NCBI GenBank assembly: GCA_006218035.1
Contig: VBWC01000018.1
Location: 118,174 to 182,173 of the forward strand
DNA: 64,000 nucleotides
Direction: 5' to 3'
Source of the DNA: Gammaproteobacteria bacterium
GTDB taxonomy: Bacteria > Pseudomonadota > Gammaproteobacteria > VBWC01
How positions within the stretch are numbered: the first letter of the stretch is position 1; every line of letters starts with the position of its first letter. The notes below the pieces were generated by a model. The model searched no databases, was not told the DNA's origin, and worked only from the letters and a program-made list of their open reading frames with translations. This document shows, in pieces, positions 35,398 to 43,442 of the stretch. A program made the translations under genes and the position numbers.

Positions 35398-36717
35398 TCA
35401 GCCAATCATATCGCCGTACAGGTCGTGCTCATCGGATGCGGAAATCCTGATACGAACGAAATCACCCGCGGCAACATCGTGTTCGCCGCTGTCGGCAATC
35501 ACCACACCGTCTATGTCCGGCGCATCCGCGCTGGAACGTGCCACCACGCGGCCCTCATCGTCGGTGGTATCCACCAGCGCAACTATTTCAGTACCGATCT
35601 TGTGCTGAAGTTTCTCGCGGCTGATTACGGACTGCAGCTCCATGAACCGCTCGAAACGCTCCTGTTTAATCTCCTCGTCGACGGCCCCCGCAAGATCGTT
35701 CGCGGCGGCCCCTTCGACCGGCGAGTATTTGAAACAGCCGACGCGGTCCAGTTGTGCCTCACGCATAAATTCCAGTAACGTCGCGAAGTCCTCGTCCGTC
35801 TCACCCGGAAAGCCGACGATAAACGTGCTGCGGATCGTGATCTCCGGGCAGACAGCGCGCCATCGCTCGATGCGTCGCAAGGTATCCTCGGTATTCGCCG
35901 GGCGCTTCATCTGCCTGAGGATACGATGACTCGCATGTTGCAACGGCACATCCAGGTACGGCAATAGCTTGCCATCCGCCATCAACGGCAGTACGTCATC
36001 GACATGCGGATACGGATAGACGTACATCAGGCGAACCCAGACACCAAGTTCACCCAGCGCCCCGGCAAGGCCCGTCATGTGCGTTCCGAGTGGCCGCCCG
36101 TTCCAGACCTCTGCCGCAAACTTTCGATCGACGCCATAGGCACTCGTATCCTGCGAGATGACTACCAGCTCCCTGACACCGGCATTCACCAGCCGCTCTG
36201 CTTCCAGCATCACGTGCCCGATCGGGCGGCTGACCAGATCGCCGCGCAAGCTGGGAATAATACAGAACGTGCAGCGATGATTGCAGCCCTCGGATATTTT
36301 CAGGTAGGCATAGTGGCGCGGCGTCAGCCGAATACCCTGCGGCGGCACGAGGTCCGCAAACGGATCGTGTGGTTTCGGCAGATGCGCATGCACTGCGCGC
36401 ATCACCTCCTGCGCCGCATGTGGCCCGGTGACTGCCAGTAGCCCGGGATAATGGCGCTTGACGATATCGCCCTTCGCGCCAAGGCAGCCGGTCACGATCA
36501 CCTTGCCGTTCTCCGCAATCGCTTCGCCAATGGCGTCGAGTGATTCCTCGATCGCCGCGTCGACGAATCCGCAGGTGTTAACCACCACGAGATCCGCCTC
36601 GTGATAGGTTGGTACGACCGCATAACCCTCCGCACGCAATTGCGTCAGTATCTGCTCGGAATCCACCAGCGCCTTCGGACATCCGAGGCTGACGAATCCT
36701 ACCCGTGGCGTTGACAT
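35398..36717 (-). CDS. rimO: Ribosomal protein S12 methylthiotransferase
   Basis: 439 aa radical-SAM enzyme that methylthiolates Asp89 of ribosomal protein S12. N-terminal MTTase domain with [17 protein letters not shown] and [11 protein letters not shown]; radical SAM triad [21 protein letters not shown]-terminal TRAM domain near [13 protein letters not shown] and [18 protein letters not shown]. The start MSTPRVGF is at 36717; the longer frame adds 18 atypical residues. Confidence 0.97.
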   Translation of the reverse strand: MSTPRVGFVSLGCPKALVDSEQILTQLRAEGYAVVPTYHEADLVVVNTCGFVDAAIEESLDAIGEAIAENGKVIVTGCLGAKGDIVKRHYPGLLAVTGPHAAQEVMRAVHAHLPKPHDPFADLVPPQGIRLTPRHYAYLKISEGCNHRCTFCIIPSLRGDLVSRPIGHVMLEAERLVNAGVRELVVISQDTSAYGVDRKFAAEVWNGRPLGTHMTGLAGALGELGVWVRLMYVYPYPHVDDVLPLMADGKLLPYLDVPLQHASHRILRQMKRPANTEDTLRRIERWRAVCPEITIRSTFIVGFPGETDEDFATLLEFMREAQLDRVGCFKYSPVEGAAANDLAGAVDEEIKQERFERFMELQSVISREKLQHKIGTEIVALVDTTDDEGRVVARSSADAPDIDGVVIADSGEHDVAAGDFVRIRISASDEHDLYGDMIG

Positions 36718-36810
36718 GAAATTAAATATCCTGGCTGGTCGCGGAAAAACTGGCGCATTATACCGGGACAATCGCCGCCGGTGCAGAGATTCTCGCTGGC
36801 CGTGTACCGG

Positions 36811-37449
36811 TCAATCGGCGCGGAACTTCACCGCCACATGCGAGCCATCGCAAAAGGGTTTGTTCGAGGAGGCCCCGCACCGGCACAGCGCCGCGTTTTG
36901 GGCACGCACAACCGTGCGCCCGGTGCTGGCGCAGATCTCGATATTTCCCTCGACCAACAACGGCCCGTCCCTCACGGGCGAAACCGTCAACGCACCGTCT
37001 CGCGCCGGGAGCGGCCCGGACTCCCGGGTCGGCGGCTCGCCACTGGCAGTGAATCCCGCTTCCCGGTGGCTGCCGTCACAAAACGGCTTATTGCCCGATG
37101 CGCCGCAGCGGCACAGCGTTGCGCGATAAACCGGCTCGAGATCGCCGATATGCAGTTCGGCGTGGCAGGCGAGCGGCCCATTCTCCAGCACCCGGATCAC
37201 GTTCACCATCGGTGCTGCCTCCTGCGTGCCGCTGTCATGGCGCTGATAGGACAGCGCGCCTGACGGGCAGGTGCGAACCAGCGCGGCGAGCATCTCGGCC
37301 GGCGCATTATCCGGGACTATCCATGGGCCGGATACGTTGGCGCGAAACACCTGCGGCAACCCGAGCACGCAGTTTCGCGAGTGGACGCATCGCCGGCCAT
37401 CAAAAACTACCGAAATTTCCTTGCCCGGATAGGCTTGAGGTTTAGCCAT
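36811..37449 (-). CDS. Protein with ferredoxin-like N-terminus and two CDGSH iron-sulfur domains
   Basis: About 212 aa. Residues about 15-70 resemble the (4Fe-4S)-binding DUF1271 module: FDGRRCVHSRNCVLGLPQVF, GPWIVPDN, VRTCPSGALSY. Then two CDGSH domains, each with C-x-C-G-A-S-x-N-K-P-F-C-D-G-S-H (CRCGASGNKPFCDGSH and CRCGASSNKPFCDGSH), the 3-Cys/1-His [2Fe-2S] site. Redox or cluster-transfer protein, partner unknown. The ATG overlaps the end of the antiporter gene by 8 nt, so the two are co-expressed. Confidence 0.93.
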   Translation of the reverse strand: MAKPQAYPGKEISVVFDGRRCVHSRNCVLGLPQVFRANVSGPWIVPDNAPAEMLAALVRTCPSGALSYQRHDSGTQEAAPMVNVIRVLENGPLACHAELHIGDLEPVYRATLCRCGASGNKPFCDGSHREAGFTASGEPPTRESGPLPARDGALTVSPVRDGPLLVEGNIEICASTGRTVVRAQNAALCRCGASSNKPFCDGSHVAVKFRAD

Positions 37450-39274
37450 GATTGCGACCTCCCGGCGCCGCACTGGCAACGCCTTGCGGTGGATTATCGA
37501 CCGGCATAATCTTCTCGTCCTGCACGAAAAGATCCTCGAGCTCGATCAGCGATTGCCGCGCCGACGCGATCAATTGCTCTTCATCATGATAGAACTGCTG
37601 TTGCCGCAGGAGCAACGCCTCATCGTGTTTCCGGAACAGCGCCACAGCCTGCTCCGCCTCGGTCGACGGGATATTCAATGCCTGTAATAAATGCAGCGAC
37701 ATCTCCATGCTGGAGTGGAAAACCTCCCGGACCACATAGTCCACCCCGACATCGCTCAACTGATAAACACTTTTCCGGTTGTGGGCGCGTGCGAATATCC
37801 TGATATGGGGGAAATGACGCTTGATAGTCTCGGCAATCCGTATCGACTCGGCCGCATCATTAACTGCAATGACAAATACCTCGGCTGTTTCGATACCGGC
37901 TGCCCGCAGCAGATCCATACGCGACGGATCACCGTAGTAGACCTTGCTGCCGAAACGCCGCACGAAGTCGACATTTTCGTAGTTACGATCGAGCGCCGTG
38001 AACGGAATATTGCGCACGGTGAGCACACGTGCCACCAGCTGGCCAAACCGGCCGAATCCGGCGATCAGCACGCGGTTGCCGTGTTCATCGATTTGATCGA
38101 AGGGCCGTTCCGGCGCTGGCCCCGACAACCTGCCGAGCTGCTCCGACAACAAAAATAACAGCGGCGTAAAGGCCATGGAAATGGTAACGATCATGACCAG
38201 CAGGTCACCCAGATCCCGGTCCAGTACCGCGGACGAAACCGCGGCGCCGAACAGCACGAAGGCAAACTCGCCTCCTTGCGAGATCGAGATCGCGAGATTG
38301 GCGGCGGAGCGGTTACCGAGCCCGTAGACGCGCCCAAGGACATACAGAACAATCGCCTTGATCGCAATCAAACACATGGCGAGACCGAAGATCGTGACCG
38401 GCGCCTCGATCACCACACCGATATCCACGCTCATACCTACGGCGATAAAAAACAATCCGAGCAACAGGCCCTTGAACGGCTCGATATTGACCTGCAGCTC
38501 GTGACGAAATTCGGTGTCCGCGAGCAGCACTCCGGCAAGAAAACTGCCCAGCGCCATCGACAGCCCCACTAAATCCATCAGCAGTGCCGTGCCGACAACA
38601 ACCAGCAGTGCCGCAGCGGTGAACAACTCGAGACTCTTCAGGTAGGCCACCGCCCGAAAAAACGGCTGCAACAGAAAATGGCCGGCGACAACCACCCCGC
38701 CGATGACCAGCGATGCAGTCAGGAAGCTGAAAATATTGCCATTGACGCTGGCGCTCGATAGCCCCGCGCCCAATAGCGGGATAATCGCCAGCAACGGCAG
38801 CACCGCCACATCCTGGAATAGCAATATCGCGAATGCCGCGCGCCCATGTTGCGTCGTATGCTGGCCCTTCTCGATCAGTGTCTGCAGCGCAAACGCCGTC
38901 GAGGACATTGACAGGCCAAACCCGACGATCAGGGCCGTGGTCGGCGCCAGCCCGAACCACCAGCCGACGGCGGCCAGCACCACCGCCGTCAGCGCCATCT
39001 GCGCGCCGCCCAGACCAAAAATCGGCTTGCGCAGCGTCCACAAGCGGCGTGGCTGCAACTCCAGCCCGATAACAAACAGCAACAGCACGACGCCGAGCTC
39101 GGCGACACGGCGGATCGCTTCCACGTCGGTCACCAACGCCAGCCCCCACGGGCCGATCACCAGGCCCGCCGCGAGATAGCCGATGATGGAACCAAAACCA
39201 AGCTTCTTGAAAAGCGGTACGATGGCCACCGCCGCTGCGAGAAAAATGGCCGCCTGCTCAAGTATCGATGTCAT
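37442..39274 (-). CDS. CPA2 monovalent cation:proton antiporter, KefB/KefC type
   Basis: 610 aa. About twelve membrane helices form the antiporter core (IGYLAAGLVIGPWGLAL, GVVLLLFVIGLELQPRRLW, LSMSSTAFALQTL, SLAMALGSFLAGVLLADTEFR). An RCK/TrkA-N domain follows with GFGRFGQLVARVL (NAD-binding GxGxxG) and YGDPSRMDLLRAAGI. A C-terminal helical tail is present. Kef systems export K+ under electrophile stress and are gated by glutathione adducts. No KefF/KefG accessory gene is adjacent; the CDGSH protein takes that position. Confidence 0.93.
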   Translation of the reverse strand: MTSILEQAAIFLAAAVAIVPLFKKLGFGSIIGYLAAGLVIGPWGLALVTDVEAIRRVAELGVVLLLFVIGLELQPRRLWTLRKPIFGLGGAQMALTAVVLAAVGWWFGLAPTTALIVGFGLSMSSTAFALQTLIEKGQHTTQHGRAAFAILLFQDVAVLPLLAIIPLLGAGLSSASVNGNIFSFLTASLVIGGVVVAGHFLLQPFFRAVAYLKSLELFTAAALLVVVGTALLMDLVGLSMALGSFLAGVLLADTEFRHELQVNIEPFKGLLLGLFFIAVGMSVDIGVVIEAPVTIFGLAMCLIAIKAIVLYVLGRVYGLGNRSAANLAISISQGGEFAFVLFGAAVSSAVLDRDLGDLLVMIVTISMAFTPLLFLLSEQLGRLSGPAPERPFDQIDEHGNRVLIAGFGRFGQLVARVLTVRNIPFTALDRNYENVDFVRRFGSKVYYGDPSRMDLLRAAGIETAEVFVIAVNDAAESIRIAETIKRHFPHIRIFARAHNRKSVYQLSDVGVDYVVREVFHSSMEMSLHLLQALNIPSTEAEQAVALFRKHDEALLLRQQQFYHDEEQLIASARQSLIELEDLFVQDEKIMPVDNPPQGVASAAPGGRNHG

Positions 39275-39493
39275 ATCCCTGGCAACCCTGCTGAACGTCC
39301 TCGACCCGCAACAATCCCGTCAGGCTTATCATTATTGTCAATGGCAGCAATAGCAAGCCCGAACGCTTTTTCATACAACAATAAGGACCTGAACCTGTTG
39401 CCCCGCGTTTTCGCAGAACCAATTCCACTGTCTGCGCAATCGGAGTAGCATGCTGGGCAAGCAGCATCCAACCTCCAGCAAGGTACCGCAAGC

Positions 39494-40018
39494 ATGTCTG
39501 AATACCGTCCCGAGTCCGTCACCATCAGCCAGTCCGTCGCGATACTGGTGGACGGCAACAATCTGGAACGCAGCATTCACGAAAAAACGGGCGACACTCA
39601 AACCATGCTGAACTTCGACCTGCTGGTACCGCGTCTGCTCGGTAATCGCGGATTGAACCGGCTGATATACTTTCGCGAAGGCAGACAGATTTCTTCCAAG
39701 CTCGAGGAGCGCCTCTACCGGCACTTCCACGGCTCGGTCCGCCCCTGTCACAAAAGTGCGGATATCCCGCTGACGATCACAGCCACGCAGCTGGCAAGCA
39801 AGGTGGATACGATTATCATCATGTCGGGAGACTCCGATTACGTCGAACTGGTCCGCCATCTGAAATCCGAAGGCGTCAGGGTCGAGATCGCGGCGGTGCT
39901 GGCCACGACATCGCGCCTGCTCACGGACGAAGCGGATTACTTTCACGAGGTAACGAGCGAGGACTGGTTTACGCTGGCGCACAAGAAAACTGCAAAAAGA
40001 CCCTCGCCAGCGCGATGA
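39494..40018 (+). CDS. NYN-domain (LabA/DUF88) protein
   Basis: 174 aa, PIN-like nuclease fold. Acidic active-site residues are visible in AILVDGNNLER, KSADIPLTITATQLAS and IMSGDSDYVELVRHLKSEG, the order expected for NYN domains. Likely a ribonuclease or RNA-binding protein. A GC-rich hairpin follows 37 bp after the stop. Confidence 0.9.
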   Translation: MSEYRPESVTISQSVAILVDGNNLERSIHEKTGDTQTMLNFDLLVPRLLGNRGLNRLIYFREGRQISSKLEERLYRHFHGSVRPCHKSADIPLTITATQLASKVDTIIIMSGDSDYVELVRHLKSEGVRVEIAAVLATTSRLLTDEADYFHEVTSEDWFTLAHKKTAKRPSPAR

Positions 40019-40054
40019 TGGCCGGTTTGCCCGTTCGCTCTGTCACTTAACGAA

Positions 40055-40076
40055 GCGCGGCCCGCATGGGCCGCGC
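40055..40076. terminator. Hairpin after the NYN gene, possible terminator
   Basis: GCGCGGCCC, loop GCAT, GGGCCGCGC: a perfect 9-bp stem. No T-run follows on the plus strand, so termination efficiency is uncertain. Confidence 0.5.
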
Positions 40077-40279
40077 CGGATATCTACGCACCGCCCGCGA
40101 AATGCGCCGTTGTAAAATACCTGGTCTCTTGTATTGCGGAGTAATGAAGACACCGGGCAGAAGTCGGATTCGGACAAGTCGCCGATAACCATGCCGAGAT
40201 CACCCGACATAAAGGTTGCCAGCACGGCGTCGCTAATGTCACCATTCGCGACATATTTAGTGATAACAGGATCGTACGT

Positions 40280-40597
40280 ATGACCAAGGTATGGTGGAAA
40301 ACCGTCGCAGCTTTTTCGCTCGGGACAGTCCTGAGTGCATCCTCGTGGGTATTCGCGCAGGACGGTCCGCGCGTATATGAGCTCTACTGCGCGATGTGCC
40401 ATAACAACGACATGATGGGCGCGCCGCGTTACGGCGAAAAAAGAGAATGGCGTGACCGGCTGTCGCAGGGGGAACCGACCCTGATCGAGCATGCCATTAA
40501 CGGCTTTAACAAGATGCCGGCAAAGGGTGGCAACGGCGGACTAAGTGATGAAGATGTCAGGGACGCGACCATCCATTTGTTGAGTTCCGTCAAGTAA
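40280..40597 (+). CDS. Class I cytochrome c, 105 aa
   Basis: Signal peptide (VAAFSLGTVLSASSWVFAQ). Heme attachment CAMCH near residue 38, and axial Met in GFNKMPAKGGNGGLS, with helical ends as in the c5/c551 group. Periplasmic one-heme electron carrier. The next gene encodes a close paralogue. The upstream 260 bp contain the promoter region. Confidence 0.93.
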   Translation: MTKVWWKTVAAFSLGTVLSASSWVFAQDGPRVYELYCAMCHNNDMMGAPRYGEKREWRDRLSQGEPTLIEHAINGFNKMPAKGGNGGLSDEDVRDATIHLLSSVK

Positions 40598-40723
40598 CGG
40601 GCCGGGGACAGGCCGGGCGCGGCAAGTAAACGGGCGCATTGACCACCAGCAGGCGCGACCGCTGCGAGGTTTGCGATATATAGACAGTCAGGGCTGGTGA
40701 TAACGGAAGATGTTGCAACGTAT

Positions 40724-41035
40724 ATGCGCGTAACCATGATGGCAATATTAATTGTTTTGGCACCGTCACTGAGCGGCGGGTATGCGTCCGCCGCGGATGG
40801 CCGGGAGATATACGACAGTTATTGCGCACTATGCCATAACAAGGGGATGCTCGATGCACCCCGATTCGGCGAGAAAAAAGACTGGAAGAAGCGTCTGCCC
40901 AAGGGCGACGAAGAACTGACGTCGAACGCGATCAACGGCCTGAACAACATGCCTCCCAAGGGAGGCTACAAACGCGTGCTTGGCAACGACGATGTCGCGG
41001 CCGCCACGCAATACTTGTTACAGTCCGTACACTAA
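40724..41035 (+). CDS. Class I cytochrome c paralogue, 103 aa
   Basis: Signal peptide MRVTMMAILIVLAPSLSGGYASA, heme motif CALCH, axial Met in GLNNMPPKGGYKRVLG. Same layout as the preceding cytochrome, so a tandem duplication. ATG 40724 is chosen because the GTG at 40697 would add acidic residues before the signal peptide. The TAA stop is the first part of a TAACAGG repeat end. Confidence 0.92.
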   Translation: MRVTMMAILIVLAPSLSGGYASAADGREIYDSYCALCHNKGMLDAPRFGEKKDWKKRLPKGDEELTSNAINGLNNMPPKGGYKRVLGNDDVAAATQYLLQSVH

Positions 41036-41073
41036 CAGGATGTTGAAAAAGTCCATCCATGGCCTTTTTCAAC
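41036..41073 (+). repeat. Repeat-element end with hairpin after the cytochrome gene
   Basis: CAGGATGTTGAAAAAG matches the terminal repeat of the element at 41455 at all but one of its first 15 positions. Then GTTGAAAAAG (41042-41051) pairs perfectly with CTTTTTCAAC (41064-41073) across an inner CCAT/ATGG stem. Probably a very short derivative of the same family; it may also terminate transcription of the cytochromes. Confidence 0.55.
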
Positions 41074-41162
41074 GCGCAAAGCAAAAAATAACACTGTGCT
41101 GGACAGTGTATTGTCCCGGCGCATCGATCGAACCGGCATTTTTTCGCGAAGCCCGGCAACGG

Positions 41163-41303
41163 TCAGAATGCTGTTAGAAATATCAGTGTTTGCAACGCCA
41201 CCCACCCCGCCGCTACCACGGCAGCGAGCAACACGGCCAGCGCCATGCTGACTTCCAGCGACCAGCGTGACAAACGCTGCAGGTTTTTTGCTACCGATTT
41301 CAT
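41163..41303 (-). CDS. 46-residue single-pass membrane protein
   Basis: ATG 41303: MKSVAKNLQRLSRWSLEVSM then a hydrophobic helix (ALAVLLAAVVAAGWVALQTL) and a short tail LIFLTAF. Basic amphipathic N-terminus followed by one helix is a typical small-protein layout. The RBS is weak. It sits between two repeat elements, so its expression is uncertain. Confidence 0.4.
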   Translation of the reverse strand: MKSVAKNLQRLSRWSLEVSMALAVLLAAVVAAGWVALQTLIFLTAF

Positions 41304-41452
41304 TTCAGTCCGCCAGTCGTGCCGGGAATCGCAAACAAGGCCAAAGCCCAATATGAACATAAAGACTACTCTACGACGACACCCGAATTGCAAAGAATTG
41401 TAAAATTTCAGCGCTCCGACGCACTACTGCGCCAAGTCCTGGCGCGAAAGCC

Positions 41453-41598
41453 TAACAGGCTGTTGAAAAACCCTCGGGTGGCGCCATGCAGCGTTGGAAA
41501 TCGGCTCAAAATGCTCATGTACTTCTGTGTACACTGCGCTTTTTCGCCGCTTTCCGCCTTGCCTGGCATCCACCGGAGACTTTTTCAACAACCTGCTA
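41453..41598. mobile_element. TA-flanked miniature inverted-repeat element (MITE-like), about 142 bp
   Basis: Left end after TA (41453-41454): ACAGGCTGTTGAAAAA. Right end before TA (41597-41598) reads, on the minus strand, GCAGGTTGTTGAAAAA: 14 of 16 bases match. The TA on both sides is the target duplication expected for IS630/Tc1-type transposition. The interior has no gene. Related ends lie at 28383 and 41033. It adjoins the 5' end of a broken histidine kinase gene. Confidence 0.7.
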
Positions 41599-41605
41599 AT
41601 ATCCG

Positions 41606-42450
41606 ATGACAATTGATCGACAGACATTATGCGTTATCGATAACAAACCTCGCTCCATTTCCCCGCAACAGCGGTTGGCGTTGACCTCACTTGCACGCCA
41701 GGTGGTCAGTCAGCTCGAACTGCGCCTGAAAATCGCGGAGCAGCAACATCTCGACCGTGCCAAGGACGATTTCATATCGATGGTGAATCATGAGTTGCGC
41801 ACGCCGCTGACGTCTATCAACGGCGCTCTCAGCTTGTTGCACCATTCGATCGGCGTCAATCTGGATGCTGACGCCGCGCAAATGGTCGAAATATCCTATC
41901 GCAATTCCGCACGCCGGCTATGTCTGGTCAACGATGTTCTGGACGTGACGCGACTGGCATCCGGACGGTTGCCTCTCGTCAGGAAACCGCTGGATATCAC
42001 GGCGCTGGCGCGACAGGCGATCGAGCTGAACCAGGCCTATCTGGATCAAGCCAGTGCCGGGCAGAAATATCCGATGACACGGACGACACGCGCGTCATCG
42101 TGTCGGGCGACGAGCGGCGGTTATTACAGGTGACGAGCAATCTGGTGTCCAACGCGGCCAAGTTCACTCATCTGGATGACACAATCCAGATATCAGTCGT
42201 CGTCGCGGCAGGGAATGCACGGATCAGCGTCACCGATCACGGGCCGGGCATACCCCGGAGTCGGCGCAAGGATATCTTCCGGAAGCTCAGCCAGATAACT
42301 ACGGCGGAAAATCACAAACTGCCGGGCACCGGACTCGGGTTGCATATATGCAAACAACTCGTCGAACTGCACGGGGGCACCATCGGTTTCGACTCCGTGC
42401 CGAACAAGCAAACGGTGTTCTATCTTACCCTTCCCATGGCCGCGTCCTGA
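41606..42450 (+). pseudogene. Truncated and frameshifted GAF-sensor histidine kinase
   Basis: The first frame (to 42133) begins inside a GAF domain (TLCVIDNKPRSISPQQRL) and continues with the dimerisation/phosphoacceptor helix FISMVNHELRTPLTSINGA. Around 42051-42062 the reading moves to another frame, which continues DTRVIVSGDERRLLQVTSNL with the N-box SNLVSNAAKF, then DHGPGIPRSR and GTGLGLHICKQLVELHGG. Most of the GAF domain and anything upstream is missing, directly at the edge of the MITE-like element. Non-functional unless a frameshift joins the parts. Confidence 0.85.
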
Positions 42451-42619
42451 TCGTATATAACACGCCGTTATTCCCCGGCGCGCCCGCTCCGCCTCGGGGA
42501 CCACGCGGCCTCTCAGTACCGTTTGGCAAACGGACGACTCGACGCCGCCGGATACTCCTGATATAAAAGTCTGGCCCCGGGAAAAACAACAACGTTCATA
42601 CGCATTGCGGGAGCCGGTC

Positions 42620-43396
42620 ATGGCTAACTTGAATAATCAGTTTCTCTGGTTCGAACTGCTGACGCAGAACAGCGCTCGTGCCGCAAAATTCTATCGCAAC
42701 GTGATTGGCTGGCGTACCGACGTTTGGGAAGGCGGTGCGGTGCCGTATACGCTGCTGATCGCGGACGATGACGTCATCGGCGGGATTATCACGCTGCCAA
42801 AAGGGGCGCGCAAACAGGGCGCGTTGCCACACTGGCTGGGATACGTCTGTGTTACCGATGTCGATGCATCCACCGACCGGGCGCAACAACTGGGCGCGTC
42901 ATTACTGTTCCCGGCGACCGATATTCCGGACGTCGGCCGGTTCTCTGTCATCAACGATCCGCAAGGGGCCGGTATTGCGCTCTACACACCGCTGGCCGAC
43001 GCACCATCGGCGAATACCGCGCCGCAGCGCGGCCGCATGATCTGGCATGAGCTGGTCACGACGGACCCGGATGCGGCATGGAATTTCTATCATGAATTGT
43101 TCGGCTGGAACAGAACCGACGCCATCCAGACCGAACAGCAGGGAACCTATCAGATGTTCGGCACCGGTGGGCGCACTCTTGGCGGCATTATCGCCAAACC
43201 CGCTGATATGCCGGGGCCACCCGCCTGGTTGTATTACACCACGGTCGACAGCCTCGATGCGGCGCTGACACGCGTCGCGGCAAACGGCGGCCGCGTGCTG
43301 AACGGTCCAATGGAAGTCCCCGGTGGCGACGTCGTCGCACAATGCATGGATCCGCAGAACGCCATATTCGCGCTACACCAGATCCGGCCTGCCTGA
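42620..43396 (+). CDS. Two-domain VOC-family protein
   Basis: 258 aa. Two tandem glyoxalase/bleomycin-resistance modules: FLWFELLTQNSARAAKFYRN with IGWRTD, and MIWHELVTTDPDAAWNFYHE with LFGWNRTD. This F/HELxTxDxxxAxxFY pattern is typical of the CFP32/Rv0577-like subgroup. ATG 42620 with GGGAG upstream. Function of the group is unknown. Confidence 0.9.
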   Translation: MANLNNQFLWFELLTQNSARAAKFYRNVIGWRTDVWEGGAVPYTLLIADDDVIGGIITLPKGARKQGALPHWLGYVCVTDVDASTDRAQQLGASLLFPATDIPDVGRFSVINDPQGAGIALYTPLADAPSANTAPQRGRMIWHELVTTDPDAAWNFYHELFGWNRTDAIQTEQQGTYQMFGTGGRTLGGIIAKPADMPGPPAWLYYTTVDSLDAALTRVAANGGRVLNGPMEVPGGDVVAQCMDPQNAIFALHQIRPA

Positions 43397-43442
43397 CAAA
43401 CGCTGACGGCTCCGACACGCCGTCAACGCAGGCCCGATCGGT

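Noticed and set aside
36716..37129. Plus-strand frame opposite the CDGSH gene
   Set aside because: Shadow of the CDGSH coding sequence.
40043..40279. Minus-strand frame ending at 40043 with plausible text (SGDLGMVIGDLSESDF)
   Set aside because: No start codon with an RBS; it overlaps the promoter region of the cytochrome gene and ends in the hairpin.
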